Source of the DNA: Acetobacter estunensis
GTDB taxonomy: Bacteria; Pseudomonadota; Alphaproteobacteria; Acetobacterales; Acetobacteraceae
DNA: 64,000 bases
Reading direction: 5' to 3'
NCBI RefSeq assembly: GCF_019083805.1
Contig: NZ_JAHRDV010000014.1
Coordinates: forward strand, 1-64,000
Shown here in pieces: positions 17,012-25,356 of this stretch (the stretch's first letter is position 1; each line of letters begins with the position of its first letter). The position numbers and the translations under genes were made by a program. The notes beneath the pieces were generated by a model that was not told the DNA's origin, did no database searches, and saw only the letters and a list, made by a program, of their open reading frames with translations.

Positions 17012-17707
17012 ATGTCACTGATCGGATCTCTCAGGCTCGTCCTGTCCCGCCCCCACCGTGAGGCACGCCCTTTCCTGCTCGCATCGGGAGCGGCCACGGT
17101 CGCCGTGCGCTATCTCGGCTGGCGGCTGAACTGTCCGGTCCTCAAACGCGCAGGCACACTCAGCGGCGCGTTTTTTGGCTTCTGCCTCTATTTCTTTCGC
17201 GATCCCAAACGCGTGCCTCCGCCGCGTGAGGGACTGGTTGTCGCTCCCGCAGACGGCCATATCGTCTCCATCCAGAAGGTTGCCCCTCCTGCCGAACTTG
17301 GCATGGGCGACACACCTGTCTGGCGCGTGGCGACGTTCCTCTCGGTGCTCGATGTGCATGTCAACCGCATGCCGGTGGCAGGCACCGTGACCCGCATTGC
17401 CTATCACGAGGGCAAGTTCCTCAACGCCAGTCTCGACAAGGCTTCTACGGACAACGAGCGCAACGCGCTGAGCATCACCCTGCCGGATGGGCGCATGGTC
17501 GCCGTCGTGCAGATCGCCGGACTGGTGGCGCGCCGCATCGTGTGTTCCGTGAAGGAAGGCGACCGTCTGGAAGCCGGCGAGCGTTTCGGCATCATTCGCT
17601 TTGGCTCACGCACGGATGTGTATCTGCCGCCGGGCGTTGAGCCGCTGGTTGCGGTTGGCCAGACCATGGTGGGCGGCGAGACCGTCGTGGCACAGCTTGA
17701 CGCCTGA
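17012..17707 (+). CDS. psd: phosphatidylserine decarboxylase proenzyme (short type)
   Basis: A 231-residue pyruvoyl enzyme that converts phosphatidylserine to phosphatidylethanolamine. The self-cleavage site is RFGSRTD with Gly198-Ser199, so the chains would be about 198 and 33 residues. [22 protein letters not shown] and YHEGKF are the conserved family blocks. The length fits the short, single-domain Psd class common in alphaproteobacteria. The start follows AGGAACGG. pssA begins 32 bases downstream, giving a psd-pssA operon. Confidence 0.96.
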   Translation: MSLIGSLRLVLSRPHREARPFLLASGAATVAVRYLGWRLNCPVLKRAGTLSGAFFGFCLYFFRDPKRVPPPREGLVVAPADGHIVSIQKVAPPAELGMGDTPVWRVATFLSVLDVHVNRMPVAGTVTRIAYHEGKFLNASLDKASTDNERNALSITLPDGRMVAVVQIAGLVARRIVCSVKEGDRLEAGERFGIIRFGSRTDVYLPPGVEPLVAVGQTMVGGETVVAQLDA

Positions 17708-17739
17708 TCCCTTCGGCGGACGATCGGAAATCACCCACG

Positions 17740-18615
17740 ATGAGTGAGACCACCTCCCGCCGCAAACGCGGTCGTCTGCGGCGCCGCGCGCCTCATACGC
17801 GGGTTCGTGGCCCGTCGTTCAATCGCCTGATTCCCAATCTGCTGACCATGCTTGGGCTGTGCAGCGGTCTTACAGGCATGCGCTTCGCGCTGGATGGGCG
17901 TTTCCAGAGTGCTGCGATAGCGCTTCTCGTCTCGGCAGTGATCGACGGTCTGGATGGGCGCATCGCGCGCCTCCTGCGCGGCTCCACGCGATTTGGCGCA
18001 GAGTTCGACAGTCTGTCGGATTTTGTCTGCTTCGGTGTGGCGCCTTCTTTCGTGCTCTATCTCTGGGCGCTCAAGGATGCGGGGCGTTACGCCTTTCTCC
18101 CATGTCTCCTTTTTACGGTGTGTATGGCGTTACGGCTCGCCCGCTTCAACGCCAATCTTGATGGCGCGGAAGATCGTCCGAAATACGCCAGCAACTTCTT
18201 CACCGGCGTTCCCGCTCCGGCTGGCGCCGGTCTGGCCCTGTTCCCACTGTTTCTGGGGCTGGAGTTCAACAAGCTGGGTTTCACGCAGCTTTATGAACTA
18301 ACGCGCCTGCCCTGGCTTCCGGCCCTCACCCTCACAAGCACGGCGTTTCTTCTGGTCTCCACCCTGCCCGTCTGGTCGTTCAAGAATTTCAAGATCCCGG
18401 CCCGCTACGTCCTGCCGATGATGCTTGGCTCGGGCATTTATGTCGTCGCGCTGGTGGCTGATCCGTGGGGCGTTCTGGCGGCCATGGGCGTGGTGTATGT
18501 CGCCCTACTTCCTCTCAGCCGCATGAGCTTTCACCGTCTGCGTCACGCGGCCGAATCCCTGCGCGACGAGGAAGAAGAGGAAGACATCGCTCCCACCTCC
18601 CTGCCGCAGCACTAA
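17740..18615 (+). CDS. pssA: CDP-diacylglycerol-serine O-phosphatidyltransferase
   Basis: A 291-residue integral membrane enzyme that makes phosphatidylserine from CDP-diacylglycerol and serine, feeding Psd. The CDP-alcohol phosphotransferase motif is complete: DG at the start, AR, then G, D and D at the correct spacing within DGRIARLL and GAEFDSLSD. About seven hydrophobic helices follow. The N-terminus is strongly basic (RRKRGRLRRRAPHTRVR), as usual, and the C-terminus carries a Glu-rich run (DEEEEED). It ends only nine bases from the convergent small-subunit gene, with no clear terminator between them. Confidence 0.95.
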   Translation: MSETTSRRKRGRLRRRAPHTRVRGPSFNRLIPNLLTMLGLCSGLTGMRFALDGRFQSAAIALLVSAVIDGLDGRIARLLRGSTRFGAEFDSLSDFVCFGVAPSFVLYLWALKDAGRYAFLPCLLFTVCMALRLARFNANLDGAEDRPKYASNFFTGVPAPAGAGLALFPLFLGLEFNKLGFTQLYELTRLPWLPALTLTSTAFLLVSTLPVWSFKNFKIPARYVLPMMLGSGIYVVALVADPWGVLAAMGVVYVALLPLSRMSFHRLRHAAESLRDEEEEEDIAPTSLPQH

Positions 18616-18624
18616 GACGAGACT

Positions 18625-19125
18625 TCACTCTTCGGTAGCGGCAACCGGTCGGACCACGGATGCAGGCGAAAGCAGGCTGACGATGCCCTCCAGAACGGCG
18701 CGCGGCGTGGGTGGGCAGCCGGGGATGGCGCAATCGACCGATGCGTGCGATTCCAACCCGCCCAGCATGGCGTAGTTTTTTCCAAACGGGCCACCATCGA
18801 GAGCACATGCCCCGACCGCCAGCAGCCCCTTGGGCTGCGGCATCGCCTCCCATGCAGCCTGAACGACCGGCATCATCATACGAGAATAAGCGCCCGTAAC
18901 CAGCAGCATATCGGCCGTCCGAGGCGTGTCGGCAAAACTCACTCCGGCTTCGGCAAGACCGTAATTGCCGTGAATGAGAGCCTCCACTTCCAGTCCACAG
19001 GCTTCGCAGCCGCCACTGTCCACATGGAACAGCACCAGCGGCGAGCGTGAGATAACCGGTGGCAGCGCGGGCCCGGCAGGCGCCACGAGCGATGTGAACA
19101 GAGCACGAATCAGGACGGTGGACAC
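18625..19125 (-). CDS. NuoB/HyfI-like iron-sulfur small subunit
   Basis: A 166-residue protein, last gene of the hydrogenase-4-like operon. It has the complete [4Fe-4S] ligand set of complex I NuoB and hydrogenase small subunits: Cys40 and Cys43 in SGGCEACGLE, Cys107 in VGACALDGG, and Cys137 in IPGCPPTP. The GTG start at 19125 sits six bases after GAGGAGG; a TTG two codons earlier abuts that site and is less likely. There is no signal peptide, so it is cytoplasmic, on the membrane arm. It is 51 bases after the large-subunit gene. It would accept or donate electrons near the large-subunit active site, but the substrate is unknown because the nickel site is missing there. Confidence 0.87.
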   Translation of the reverse strand: MSTVLIRALFTSLVAPAGPALPPVISRSPLVLFHVDSGGCEACGLEVEALIHGNYGLAEAGVSFADTPRTADMLLVTGAYSRMMMPVVQAAWEAMPQPKGLLAVGACALDGGPFGKNYAMLGGLESHASVDCAIPGCPPTPRAVLEGIVSLLSPASVVRPVAATEE

Positions 19126-19176
19126 GGGCAACCTCCTCGACGGCGCGGAGAGCGCACTGGGCTCTTCGTGGTGATA

Positions 19177-20802
19177 TTACAGATCAGCCGCCGCAGCCGA
19201 AACGCCGAAAGAGCATCTAACCACATCAAATTCTTCCCAACGTGCCCCTGACAGCACTTTTTCAAGCGTCATGCTCAGAATCGCGGCCGGATCGGCCACG
19301 AAAACCTGCGCGATCCGTCCCTCCTGCATCGCCACACAGTGACAGACCGGACCGGATGGCCCCTCTACCGCGCCATATCCTTCCACCCTTTCAAGGACGG
19401 CTGGAACCGGGGCGCACACTTCACCGGGCCCCTCATTCTTGTGGTCTTCCAGTTCACGCGCGAATGCCGCAAGCAAACGTAGACTTTCGGCAATGTCGTC
19501 AAACCGGATCAAAGATCGTGCCAGAGCGTCTCCTTGCGTCAGGACCGGCGTGCGCAGCGATACCGTACCATAGGCATCGCAAGACTCGCGCATATCCAGA
19601 CCGCGTCCACACGCACGTCCCACCGGTCCTCCCAGTGCGAGGGTTGCCGCCTCTTCTCGCGATACGTACCCCGCGCCGCTCAACATCTCCATCAAACCGG
19701 CGGATTCCAGCCACAGAGCGCGTATCTCGGGAAACTCACGCTCCTCGAACGCCGCGATCTCGTCTGCCAGACGCACCATCGCAGCCGACAGTCCAAGTTC
19801 CGCCCCCTCCGCAGGCCGAGCCGACAGCAACACTCCACCGGGGATGATGGTGTCCACCAACAGCCGTTTGCCCAGAACGCTGGCACATAAGCGCGCCAAT
19901 GTCTCACGCGCTCGATAAAGACGCCCCATCACCAGATCGGCCCGCGCTGCCTGTGCTGTCCGCGCCAGCCACGTCAGATGTGTGTGGATACGCTCGATCT
20001 CCGCAAGCACAGCCCGCATACACTGGGCGGTCGGCGGCACCATCACACCCAGTGCCTGCTCCACCGCCATGCAGAGCGTCCACTGATGCGCAACGGTGGC
20101 CGTCGCACTGATACGACCTGCCAGTTCAACAGCCGCAGCAGGCGTCATGCCCACCATCCGGGCCGTCACTCCGCGATGCGCAAATCCCCCCGCTGTCTCC
20201 ACCGAGCGAATACGACCGCCTATGACGCCCAACCTGTGATGAACCGGTCCCTCCATCCCACCCGTAGCCGGGCCATATGGCAGAATCATTCCCCTGTCCG
20301 TCACAGCAGGGTCGGGCGTCTCGAACACGAACGAGGCGACCACTCCTAGTGAAGGGACCGCCCGGGCGGACAGAGGAGCGTTGGCACTCCATGCGCCATG
20401 ATCGATCAGAGGTCGGACATCGACGGCTTCCATGGCCTCTACTCCCCATAGGTCATGGATCATGCGCTCGAACGATGACGCTGCACTCCGCACGGAGGAC
20501 AACCCACGATAACGCGGGCCGTCGGGCACAAGACTGGCCATCAAGGGACGCAATCTACTGTCCCCACCCGGAATGTTTTCACTGAACAGCGCATGGATGC
20601 GGACGCCATCGCACCACAACCCCATGAAGGTTATGGGATCGTCACGCAGCCGTTCTACCAGTTCGTACCAGCCATCCTCATCTAGCTCGAATCGCCACGG
20701 CGTGGATGTTTTTCCCCCGCTACGGATGAGGCGTCGCACTGACGGCCGCTCGTCCTCCCTCACGGGCAGAATCCCGCCAAACAGAATGGGAGGCAGACTC
20801 AT
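19177..20802 (-). CDS. HyfG/NuoCD-like large subunit lacking the NiFe ligands
   Basis: A 541-residue fusion of a NuoC-like domain (to about residue 150: FERMIHDLWGVEAM, then DVRPLIDHGAW) and a NuoD/hydrogenase-large-subunit domain (EGPVHHRLGVI, HRGVTARM, AVEQALGVMVPP, IERIHTHLTWLA). In [NiFe] hydrogenases the first ligand pair is RxCGxC; here it is RISATAT at residues 230-236, with Ser232 and Ala235 in place of both cysteines. The C-terminal DPCxxC is replaced by DVVRCSFGV, with a single cysteine. Nickel-iron catalysis is therefore not expected. The ATG overlaps the stop of the upstream gene by four bases (ATGA). It belongs with Ehr-type complexes related to group 4 hydrogenases and complex I. 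Confidence 0.88.
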   Translation of the reverse strand: MSLPPILFGGILPVREDERPSVRRLIRSGGKTSTPWRFELDEDGWYELVERLRDDPITFMGLWCDGVRIHALFSENIPGGDSRLRPLMASLVPDGPRYRGLSSVRSAASSFERMIHDLWGVEAMEAVDVRPLIDHGAWSANAPLSARAVPSLGVVASFVFETPDPAVTDRGMILPYGPATGGMEGPVHHRLGVIGGRIRSVETAGGFAHRGVTARMVGMTPAAAVELAGRISATATVAHQWTLCMAVEQALGVMVPPTAQCMRAVLAEIERIHTHLTWLARTAQAARADLVMGRLYRARETLARLCASVLGKRLLVDTIIPGGVLLSARPAEGAELGLSAAMVRLADEIAAFEEREFPEIRALWLESAGLMEMLSGAGYVSREEAATLALGGPVGRACGRGLDMRESCDAYGTVSLRTPVLTQGDALARSLIRFDDIAESLRLLAAFARELEDHKNEGPGEVCAPVPAVLERVEGYGAVEGPSGPVCHCVAMQEGRIAQVFVADPAAILSMTLEKVLSGARWEEFDVVRCSFGVSAAAADL

Positions 20803-21944
20803 CCCGATGTCTCCGAGCCTATACGGGCGTGAAAGGACGGCAGGAAACGCAGGACCGGCTTCCAGGCTGGCGTCAGGGCAAGCACCAGCACCAGTCCGAC
20901 TGTTGGCCATATGGCCGAGAGAACCATCACGATCAGCAAGGTAGCGCCAAACACGGGCAGGCCCAGAAGGCCCGCCACCTTCCACTGTCCCCGCCCCTTC
21001 ATGTCGCGCCATGGTCCGGCCAGCAGCGGTCCGAACAGAACCAGATCGACCAGAAGAGCCTCGCCGATCCCCACCGCAATGGCCGCCAGACCTATGCTAA
21101 CGAGAGTAAGGCTCGCAGCCTTCTCCCCAGAGACCACGCGCAGACGAAGGGACGCTGTCGCGACCGTCAGAAAACCCGCCACAATCATCAAAATGGAAAA
21201 CGCTTGGGCCGCCTCCATCGACTGAGGGGCTGCGGTCAGTAATGAACCCGTAATCAGTGCGGCCGCGGCAAGACGCAAAGCTTCTCCGCTGTTCACACGT
21301 TCAAGCATCGGGCTGGAACGCGAAGGCAAGCAGGCAGGCCAGAGGCCGCTTACCAGCATCATGCCAAATCCCGTCAGCAGTCCCGAAACTGTGGGATTGG
21401 GATGCAGCAGCCCGGTCAACGCCAACAATGTGCCCGTCACATTTCGGCGCAGCATGTTCCATCCCACAAGCGCACGCCCCGCCCCGGTGTCCAGCAGAAT
21501 GACGGCCAGAACAGGCGCCGAAAGCAACATCGCCGCGCGGGCCACGGGCGCAGACAGCATCAACGCCAGCACAAGCAGGCCGGTCGTCCAGAACGGCACG
21601 GCGTCGCGTGACAGGAGCGCTCCCGCGTCCTCTCGTCGGGGCGGCGCAAAGCAGCGCGACACCAGAGAGGCATGCAGCACCACCGCTCCCGTCACCGCAA
21701 GCGAGGATTCCGTCATCCATCCCTGTTGCGTCGCGAAGCCATGTGTCTCCAACCACCACGCACAGGGAATATCGAACGCCATCAGAGCAAGACCAACCAG
21801 CGACAGATTGGGGGCAAGCTGGGACTGACGCTGCGCGCTCTCACCGCCTTCCCCGGCGCGTCCGACCAGCGCCGCCACGACCGTGCCCGCGAGAAACGGC
21901 CATGCAAGACTGCAAAACAGAAGAATATTGGCGGCTATGAGCAT
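20799..21944 (-). CDS. HyfF-like membrane subunit, shortened and divergent
   Basis: A 381-residue protein with about ten hydrophobic helices. Its position in the operon, between the HyfE-like and HyfG-like genes, and the stretch RLRVVSGEKAASLTL then IGLAAIAVGIG suggest the antiporter-like (NuoN/NuoM/HyfF) fold. Intact HyfF is about 500 residues, so this one is short. I do not find the conserved membrane Glu or the HxxxK lysine of proton-pumping homologues; the matching place reads LLVDLVLFGPLLAG. Start and stop overlap both neighbours by ATGA, so translation is coupled. HyfF is the best guess from context; the sequence alone is weak. Confidence 0.72.
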   Translation of the reverse strand: MLIAANILLFCSLAWPFLAGTVVAALVGRAGEGGESAQRQSQLAPNLSLVGLALMAFDIPCAWWLETHGFATQQGWMTESSLAVTGAVVLHASLVSRCFAPPRREDAGALLSRDAVPFWTTGLLVLALMLSAPVARAAMLLSAPVLAVILLDTGAGRALVGWNMLRRNVTGTLLALTGLLHPNPTVSGLLTGFGMMLVSGLWPACLPSRSSPMLERVNSGEALRLAAAALITGSLLTAAPQSMEAAQAFSILMIVAGFLTVATASLRLRVVSGEKAASLTLVSIGLAAIAVGIGEALLVDLVLFGPLLAGPWRDMKGRGQWKVAGLLGLPVFGATLLIVMVLSAIWPTVGLVLVLALTPAWKPVLRFLPSFHARIGSETSG

Positions 21945-22558
21945 CAGGTCATCTTTCCCCGGCGCGGAGCCTGTCTTTCCCGCAGAAGCGACAACCGCCG
22001 CGCAAGCCAGGTTCCAGCTCCCGCCACCAGAAGGACACACGCACCGACCAGCCACGCCATGGAGGGATCGGGAGTATTCACAGCACTCAACAGCACGCCA
22101 TCGCAGGCCATCAGCACCCCGGCAAGCTGGCGGCGAATGCCGGAACGAAGCGCCATTGTGGCAAGCCCGGCAAACGTCACGCCAAGTGCCACCGTCACAG
22201 CCGGAACGCTGACGGGCCTCACGAATTCGGGCAGCGAACCGGCAACAAACGAAACATCCCCGACAGGCACTGTAAGATTGGCAGCAACGAGCAGGAGAAG
22301 CGCCAGAATCAAGGCGGCCGCCTTTCGGGAAGGTGTTGAATCGTCTTCGTAACCTGCCAGCAAAACGACAGGGACTATGGCGACAGCAAGCGCCACGACA
22401 GCGGCAAAAACTACGGGCCAGGCCGAAGAAAACAGTCCTCCCTGACGTACGAAAACAATCGAGAGCGCCGTCAGCAGACCCACGAACGGCACAGCGGAAA
22501 GTCCCGCGATCAATGTGAGAAGCGCCGCAAATGGCAACAGTGCAAGGGCGAGAGTCAT
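21944..22558 (-). CDS. HyfE-like (NuoK-type) membrane subunit
   Basis: A 204-residue membrane protein with about six helices. The C-terminal half (ALGVTFAGLATMALRSGIRRQL, then LMACDGVLLSAVN) has the spacing of NuoK and HyfE, where a helix with a charged residue is followed by ..EIMLNAVN. The expected membrane Glu is here in CDG, an Asp at about that place. ATGA overlaps on both sides tie it to the HyfC-like and HyfF-like genes. It would sit in the membrane arm of the complex. Confidence 0.75.
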   Translation of the reverse strand: MTLALALLPFAALLTLIAGLSAVPFVGLLTALSIVFVRQGGLFSSAWPVVFAAVVALAVAIVPVVLLAGYEDDSTPSRKAAALILALLLLVAANLTVPVGDVSFVAGSLPEFVRPVSVPAVTVALGVTFAGLATMALRSGIRRQLAGVLMACDGVLLSAVNTPDPSMAWLVGACVLLVAGAGTWLARRLSLLRERQAPRRGKMT

Positions 22559-23541
22559 GGCGGGCTTCCGCGCTCATTCATCGGGACAGAAGCCTCCGGC
22601 TGGACAGCAGAGGCCACTCCCAGACGCGTGGCCGTCATGAGTTGGAAACCGACAAGCGCCAGCAGAAGGGCCGCCGCAGCCCGCAGCCGCATCGCGGCAA
22701 CGGGGGCGATCACAATCGCACGGCCAGCAGCCAGAAGCAGCGAGAAGGCAGCAGCTCTTCCCACCCAACACAGCAACGCTAACGCAAGGCCACCAAACGA
22801 CGGCACTTCCTCATGAAAAGCCAGCAGTCCTGCCGGCCATATCAGATCCGTCGCCAAAGTGATCCACGCCAGAGTCATCACGTCCTCTGCCAGCATCAGC
22901 AGAGCCGCGTCCGCCCCCAAACCTTCCAGCCCTCGCTCTTCGCGATTCCGGACTGCGAACATAAGGATCACGCCGCCCGCAAGCACGAGCGGCGCATCCT
23001 TTCCAAACGGATTGCCTCCAGCGGCTTCAGCCAGAACAGAAGCGAGAGCGGTCGTGGCTCCAGAACTGAACAGGAGCGCAACCAGCAGCAGGAACGCGGG
23101 TAGAAGCATCACCTCTCCCACCACGCGACCAAAAGCCCACAATGTGTCCGCCGCTGGACGATCAAGTGCAGGAAGTCGTGTGGCAAGTCGTGCAAATGCC
23201 AGAAGAAGACCGACCAGCACCACGTCCGACCACGGAGCGGTCACAAGATTGACGGTAAAGGCCGGAAGCAGCAGCGATGCCGTGAGAGCTGCTCCCAGCG
23301 CGACCGGTGCTGCGATCCGGGCCACCATTTCCCGTGATAAGGGCGGCAAACCACTCTGAGACAAGGAAACCGGCTGCGACCAGAACCGTCCTAGCATGAA
23401 AACATGACGCAGAATGGGCGGCGCGGGCTGACCGCTCAAGCGCGCTCCGAACGATGCCCGCAGTCCCGCGCAAAGCGGCGCGAGACAGAGCACGAGCAGC
23501 AGTTGAAGCAGGGTCAGAAGAACGCTCCAGAAGAGAGTCAT
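22555..23541 (-). CDS. HyfC/NuoH-like membrane subunit
   Basis: A 328-residue integral membrane protein with about eight helices. LAPLCAGLRASFGARLSGQ followed by PAPPILRH corresponds to the conserved NuoH/HyfC stretch where the membrane arm meets the quinone or redox module. Later AVRNREERGLEGLG and a DLIWP loop are also in the right order. The start at 23541 overlaps the stop of the HyfB-like gene (ATGA). HyfC-type subunits anchor the hydrophilic part in energy-converting hydrogenases and related complexes. Confidence 0.82.
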   Translation of the reverse strand: MTLFWSVLLTLLQLLLVLCLAPLCAGLRASFGARLSGQPAPPILRHVFMLGRFWSQPVSLSQSGLPPLSREMVARIAAPVALGAALTASLLLPAFTVNLVTAPWSDVVLVGLLLAFARLATRLPALDRPAADTLWAFGRVVGEVMLLPAFLLLVALLFSSGATTALASVLAEAAGGNPFGKDAPLVLAGGVILMFAVRNREERGLEGLGADAALLMLAEDVMTLAWITLATDLIWPAGLLAFHEEVPSFGGLALALLCWVGRAAAFSLLLAAGRAIVIAPVAAMRLRAAAALLLALVGFQLMTATRLGVASAVQPEASVPMNERGSPP

Positions 23542-25259
23542 GACCACCAGGCCGCCAGACAGAGCACGACAGCCACCAGCGCCAGAACGATCCCGGATGC
23601 CTGTGTGCCATCTCCCCACATGCGGCGCATCCTTCGCCACAGATGACGGGACAAAGGCATCCATCGCCCCATTTTCCGCCATTTTGGCAAGCGCTCAAGC
23701 CGAAACACCGTTCGCAAAACGGAGATAGCGAGGTCTGTCCCCGGCCAGAGAAGCGGCTCTCCAAAAGGCGAGACAGGAGAGCGCACAACCAGTCCCCCCA
23801 GCCAAGGCGATGCCGCCCCCTCCTCATGGCCACCAAACGGTGATGGGCGAACGGCTGTCGTGTGAGCAAGCCGCGTCTCATGACGTACCTGCACCAGTCT
23901 CACAGCCGCGATCAGGACAAAAAGCAGCGCCATGAAGCCTGATGGAAGCAGGAAGGACAATCCGTCCGGCGCTCCCATTGTGAAGATGGAGGGTTTTTCC
24001 TTACCTTCCACCGATGCGGCCGCAAGCCAACGAACGAGACCGGGCACAAGAGAAAGAGAGAAAGCGCAGCCTGCGGCCAGAGCCACAGGCATCAACGCAA
24101 ACCATGACGCGTCGGGACAGACGGACATACGCGGACATCTCGCTCCCCCCATCAGAACCAGCATACCCAGTCGCAGCACCACGAAAGCCACCAGCGCCAC
24201 CACAAGACCCAGCGCCAGCAGGAAAGCCAGCGACGGAAGGGCCGCCGTGAATCCATCAGGCAGAAGACCGAGGGCACTTTCGATCAGCATCCACAGCACG
24301 ACAAAACCACCCGTGGGCGGCAGAAGCAGCAAGCCCGCGAGCGTGGCGGCAAACATGGCCGCCAGCCGTGGCGCAAAACCAATCATCCCTCCCATCTCGC
24401 CCAGACGGTCGGAACCAGTTGCCTCACGCACCAGCGCCGAGGTCGCGAGAAAGGCGGCGGCTGCGGGCCACAACACCATGAAGTCAAGGATCAGAGTGGT
24501 TTGGGCCGCATGCGCTGTCAGGGCCGAACCACTGTCATGGGCCAGACCGAACAGCGCCAATATCATAGCCCCTATCAGCGCTGGAAGCATGGCCAATCCG
24601 GTGACAGCCTGCCCAAACTCCGACGTTGCAAGGGCGCGCCAGAGCCGAAGGGCCGCCAGCCCAATGCCCAGCGCCAGCAGAACGAACGCGGCGCCGGACT
24701 GACCAAGTGGCGCGGTCACCACCTGCGTGCGGATCAGCAGCAACAGGCCGCAGCCTGCATCCACCAATGGTGCGAGAGTAAACTCCGGTACCGCGCGGGC
24801 TTCGGAAAGCAGGCAGGCCAATGTGGCGATGAGCATCAACCCATCGCCTTTCCCACTCACACTCGCGCCACAGGCCGCCGCAAAGAAGAACGCCCGCGCC
24901 ATACCCCGCGCACCGCCCCTCCGATCGGAAAGCGTCAGCAGCAACGCGCAGCAACCACTGCCCATCAGAACGAAAGGCTGATCGGCCAAAGCTGCCAGAC
25001 ACGCTGCACCGCAGGCCAGCGATATCCGTCGCCCTGGCACCGCTGGATTTTCCGCGCACAGACCGGTCATGGCGAAAGCAAAAAAGAAAATCGCCTGAAC
25101 TGTATTGAACGCCAACCCCGGCAACTGAGAACGAGCCGGACTGCCGCTCCACGGCAAAAGTCCAAGCGCCAACAAGGCGCCCAGCAACCACGCGCCCTGA
25201 GCAATCTGTGTCTGCCGATCAGGCGGCAGGCGCGTCCAGCGTCCGGGCAGCAGCGGCAA
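23538..25259 (-). CDS. HyfB/NuoL-like antiporter-type membrane subunit
   Basis: First gene of the complex operon, about 573 residues with 14 or so hydrophobic helices and a basic C-terminal segment (RLPKWRKMGRWMPLSRHLWRRMRRM) before a last helix. Gene order and fold suit HyfB. The usual WELM Glu in helix 5 is replaced by VLMGSG, and the HxxxK lysine by LTAHAAQTTLILDF, so canonical proton translocation is doubtful. The start is unclear: TTG at 25259 has no ribosome site. The frame continues upstream to a stop at about 25330 with no ATG or GTG. A CTG at 25301, ten bases after GGGA, would add a good N-terminal helix (IFVLLLPILVACG). Confidence 0.8.
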   Translation of the reverse strand: MPLLPGRWTRLPPDRQTQIAQGAWLLGALLALGLLPWSGSPARSQLPGLAFNTVQAIFFFAFAMTGLCAENPAVPGRRISLACGAACLAALADQPFVLMGSGCCALLLTLSDRRGGARGMARAFFFAAACGASVSGKGDGLMLIATLACLLSEARAVPEFTLAPLVDAGCGLLLLIRTQVVTAPLGQSGAAFVLLALGIGLAALRLWRALATSEFGQAVTGLAMLPALIGAMILALFGLAHDSGSALTAHAAQTTLILDFMVLWPAAAAFLATSALVREATGSDRLGEMGGMIGFAPRLAAMFAATLAGLLLLPPTGGFVVLWMLIESALGLLPDGFTAALPSLAFLLALGLVVALVAFVVLRLGMLVLMGGARCPRMSVCPDASWFALMPVALAAGCAFSLSLVPGLVRWLAAASVEGKEKPSIFTMGAPDGLSFLLPSGFMALLFVLIAAVRLVQVRHETRLAHTTAVRPSPFGGHEEGAASPWLGGLVVRSPVSPFGEPLLWPGTDLAISVLRTVFRLERLPKWRKMGRWMPLSRHLWRRMRRMWGDGTQASGIVLALVAVVLCLAAWWS

Positions 25260-25356
25260 GCCGCACGCGACAAGGATCGGCAGAAGAAGGACAAATATCA
25301 GGATGACACAACGTCCCGGCTGGCTGTCAGCTCGTTATGGCGCACGACCCGCACGC

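Noticed and set aside
19177-20802. Calling the large subunit a working [NiFe] hydrogenase
   Set aside because: Both cysteine pairs that hold nickel are absent in the sequence.
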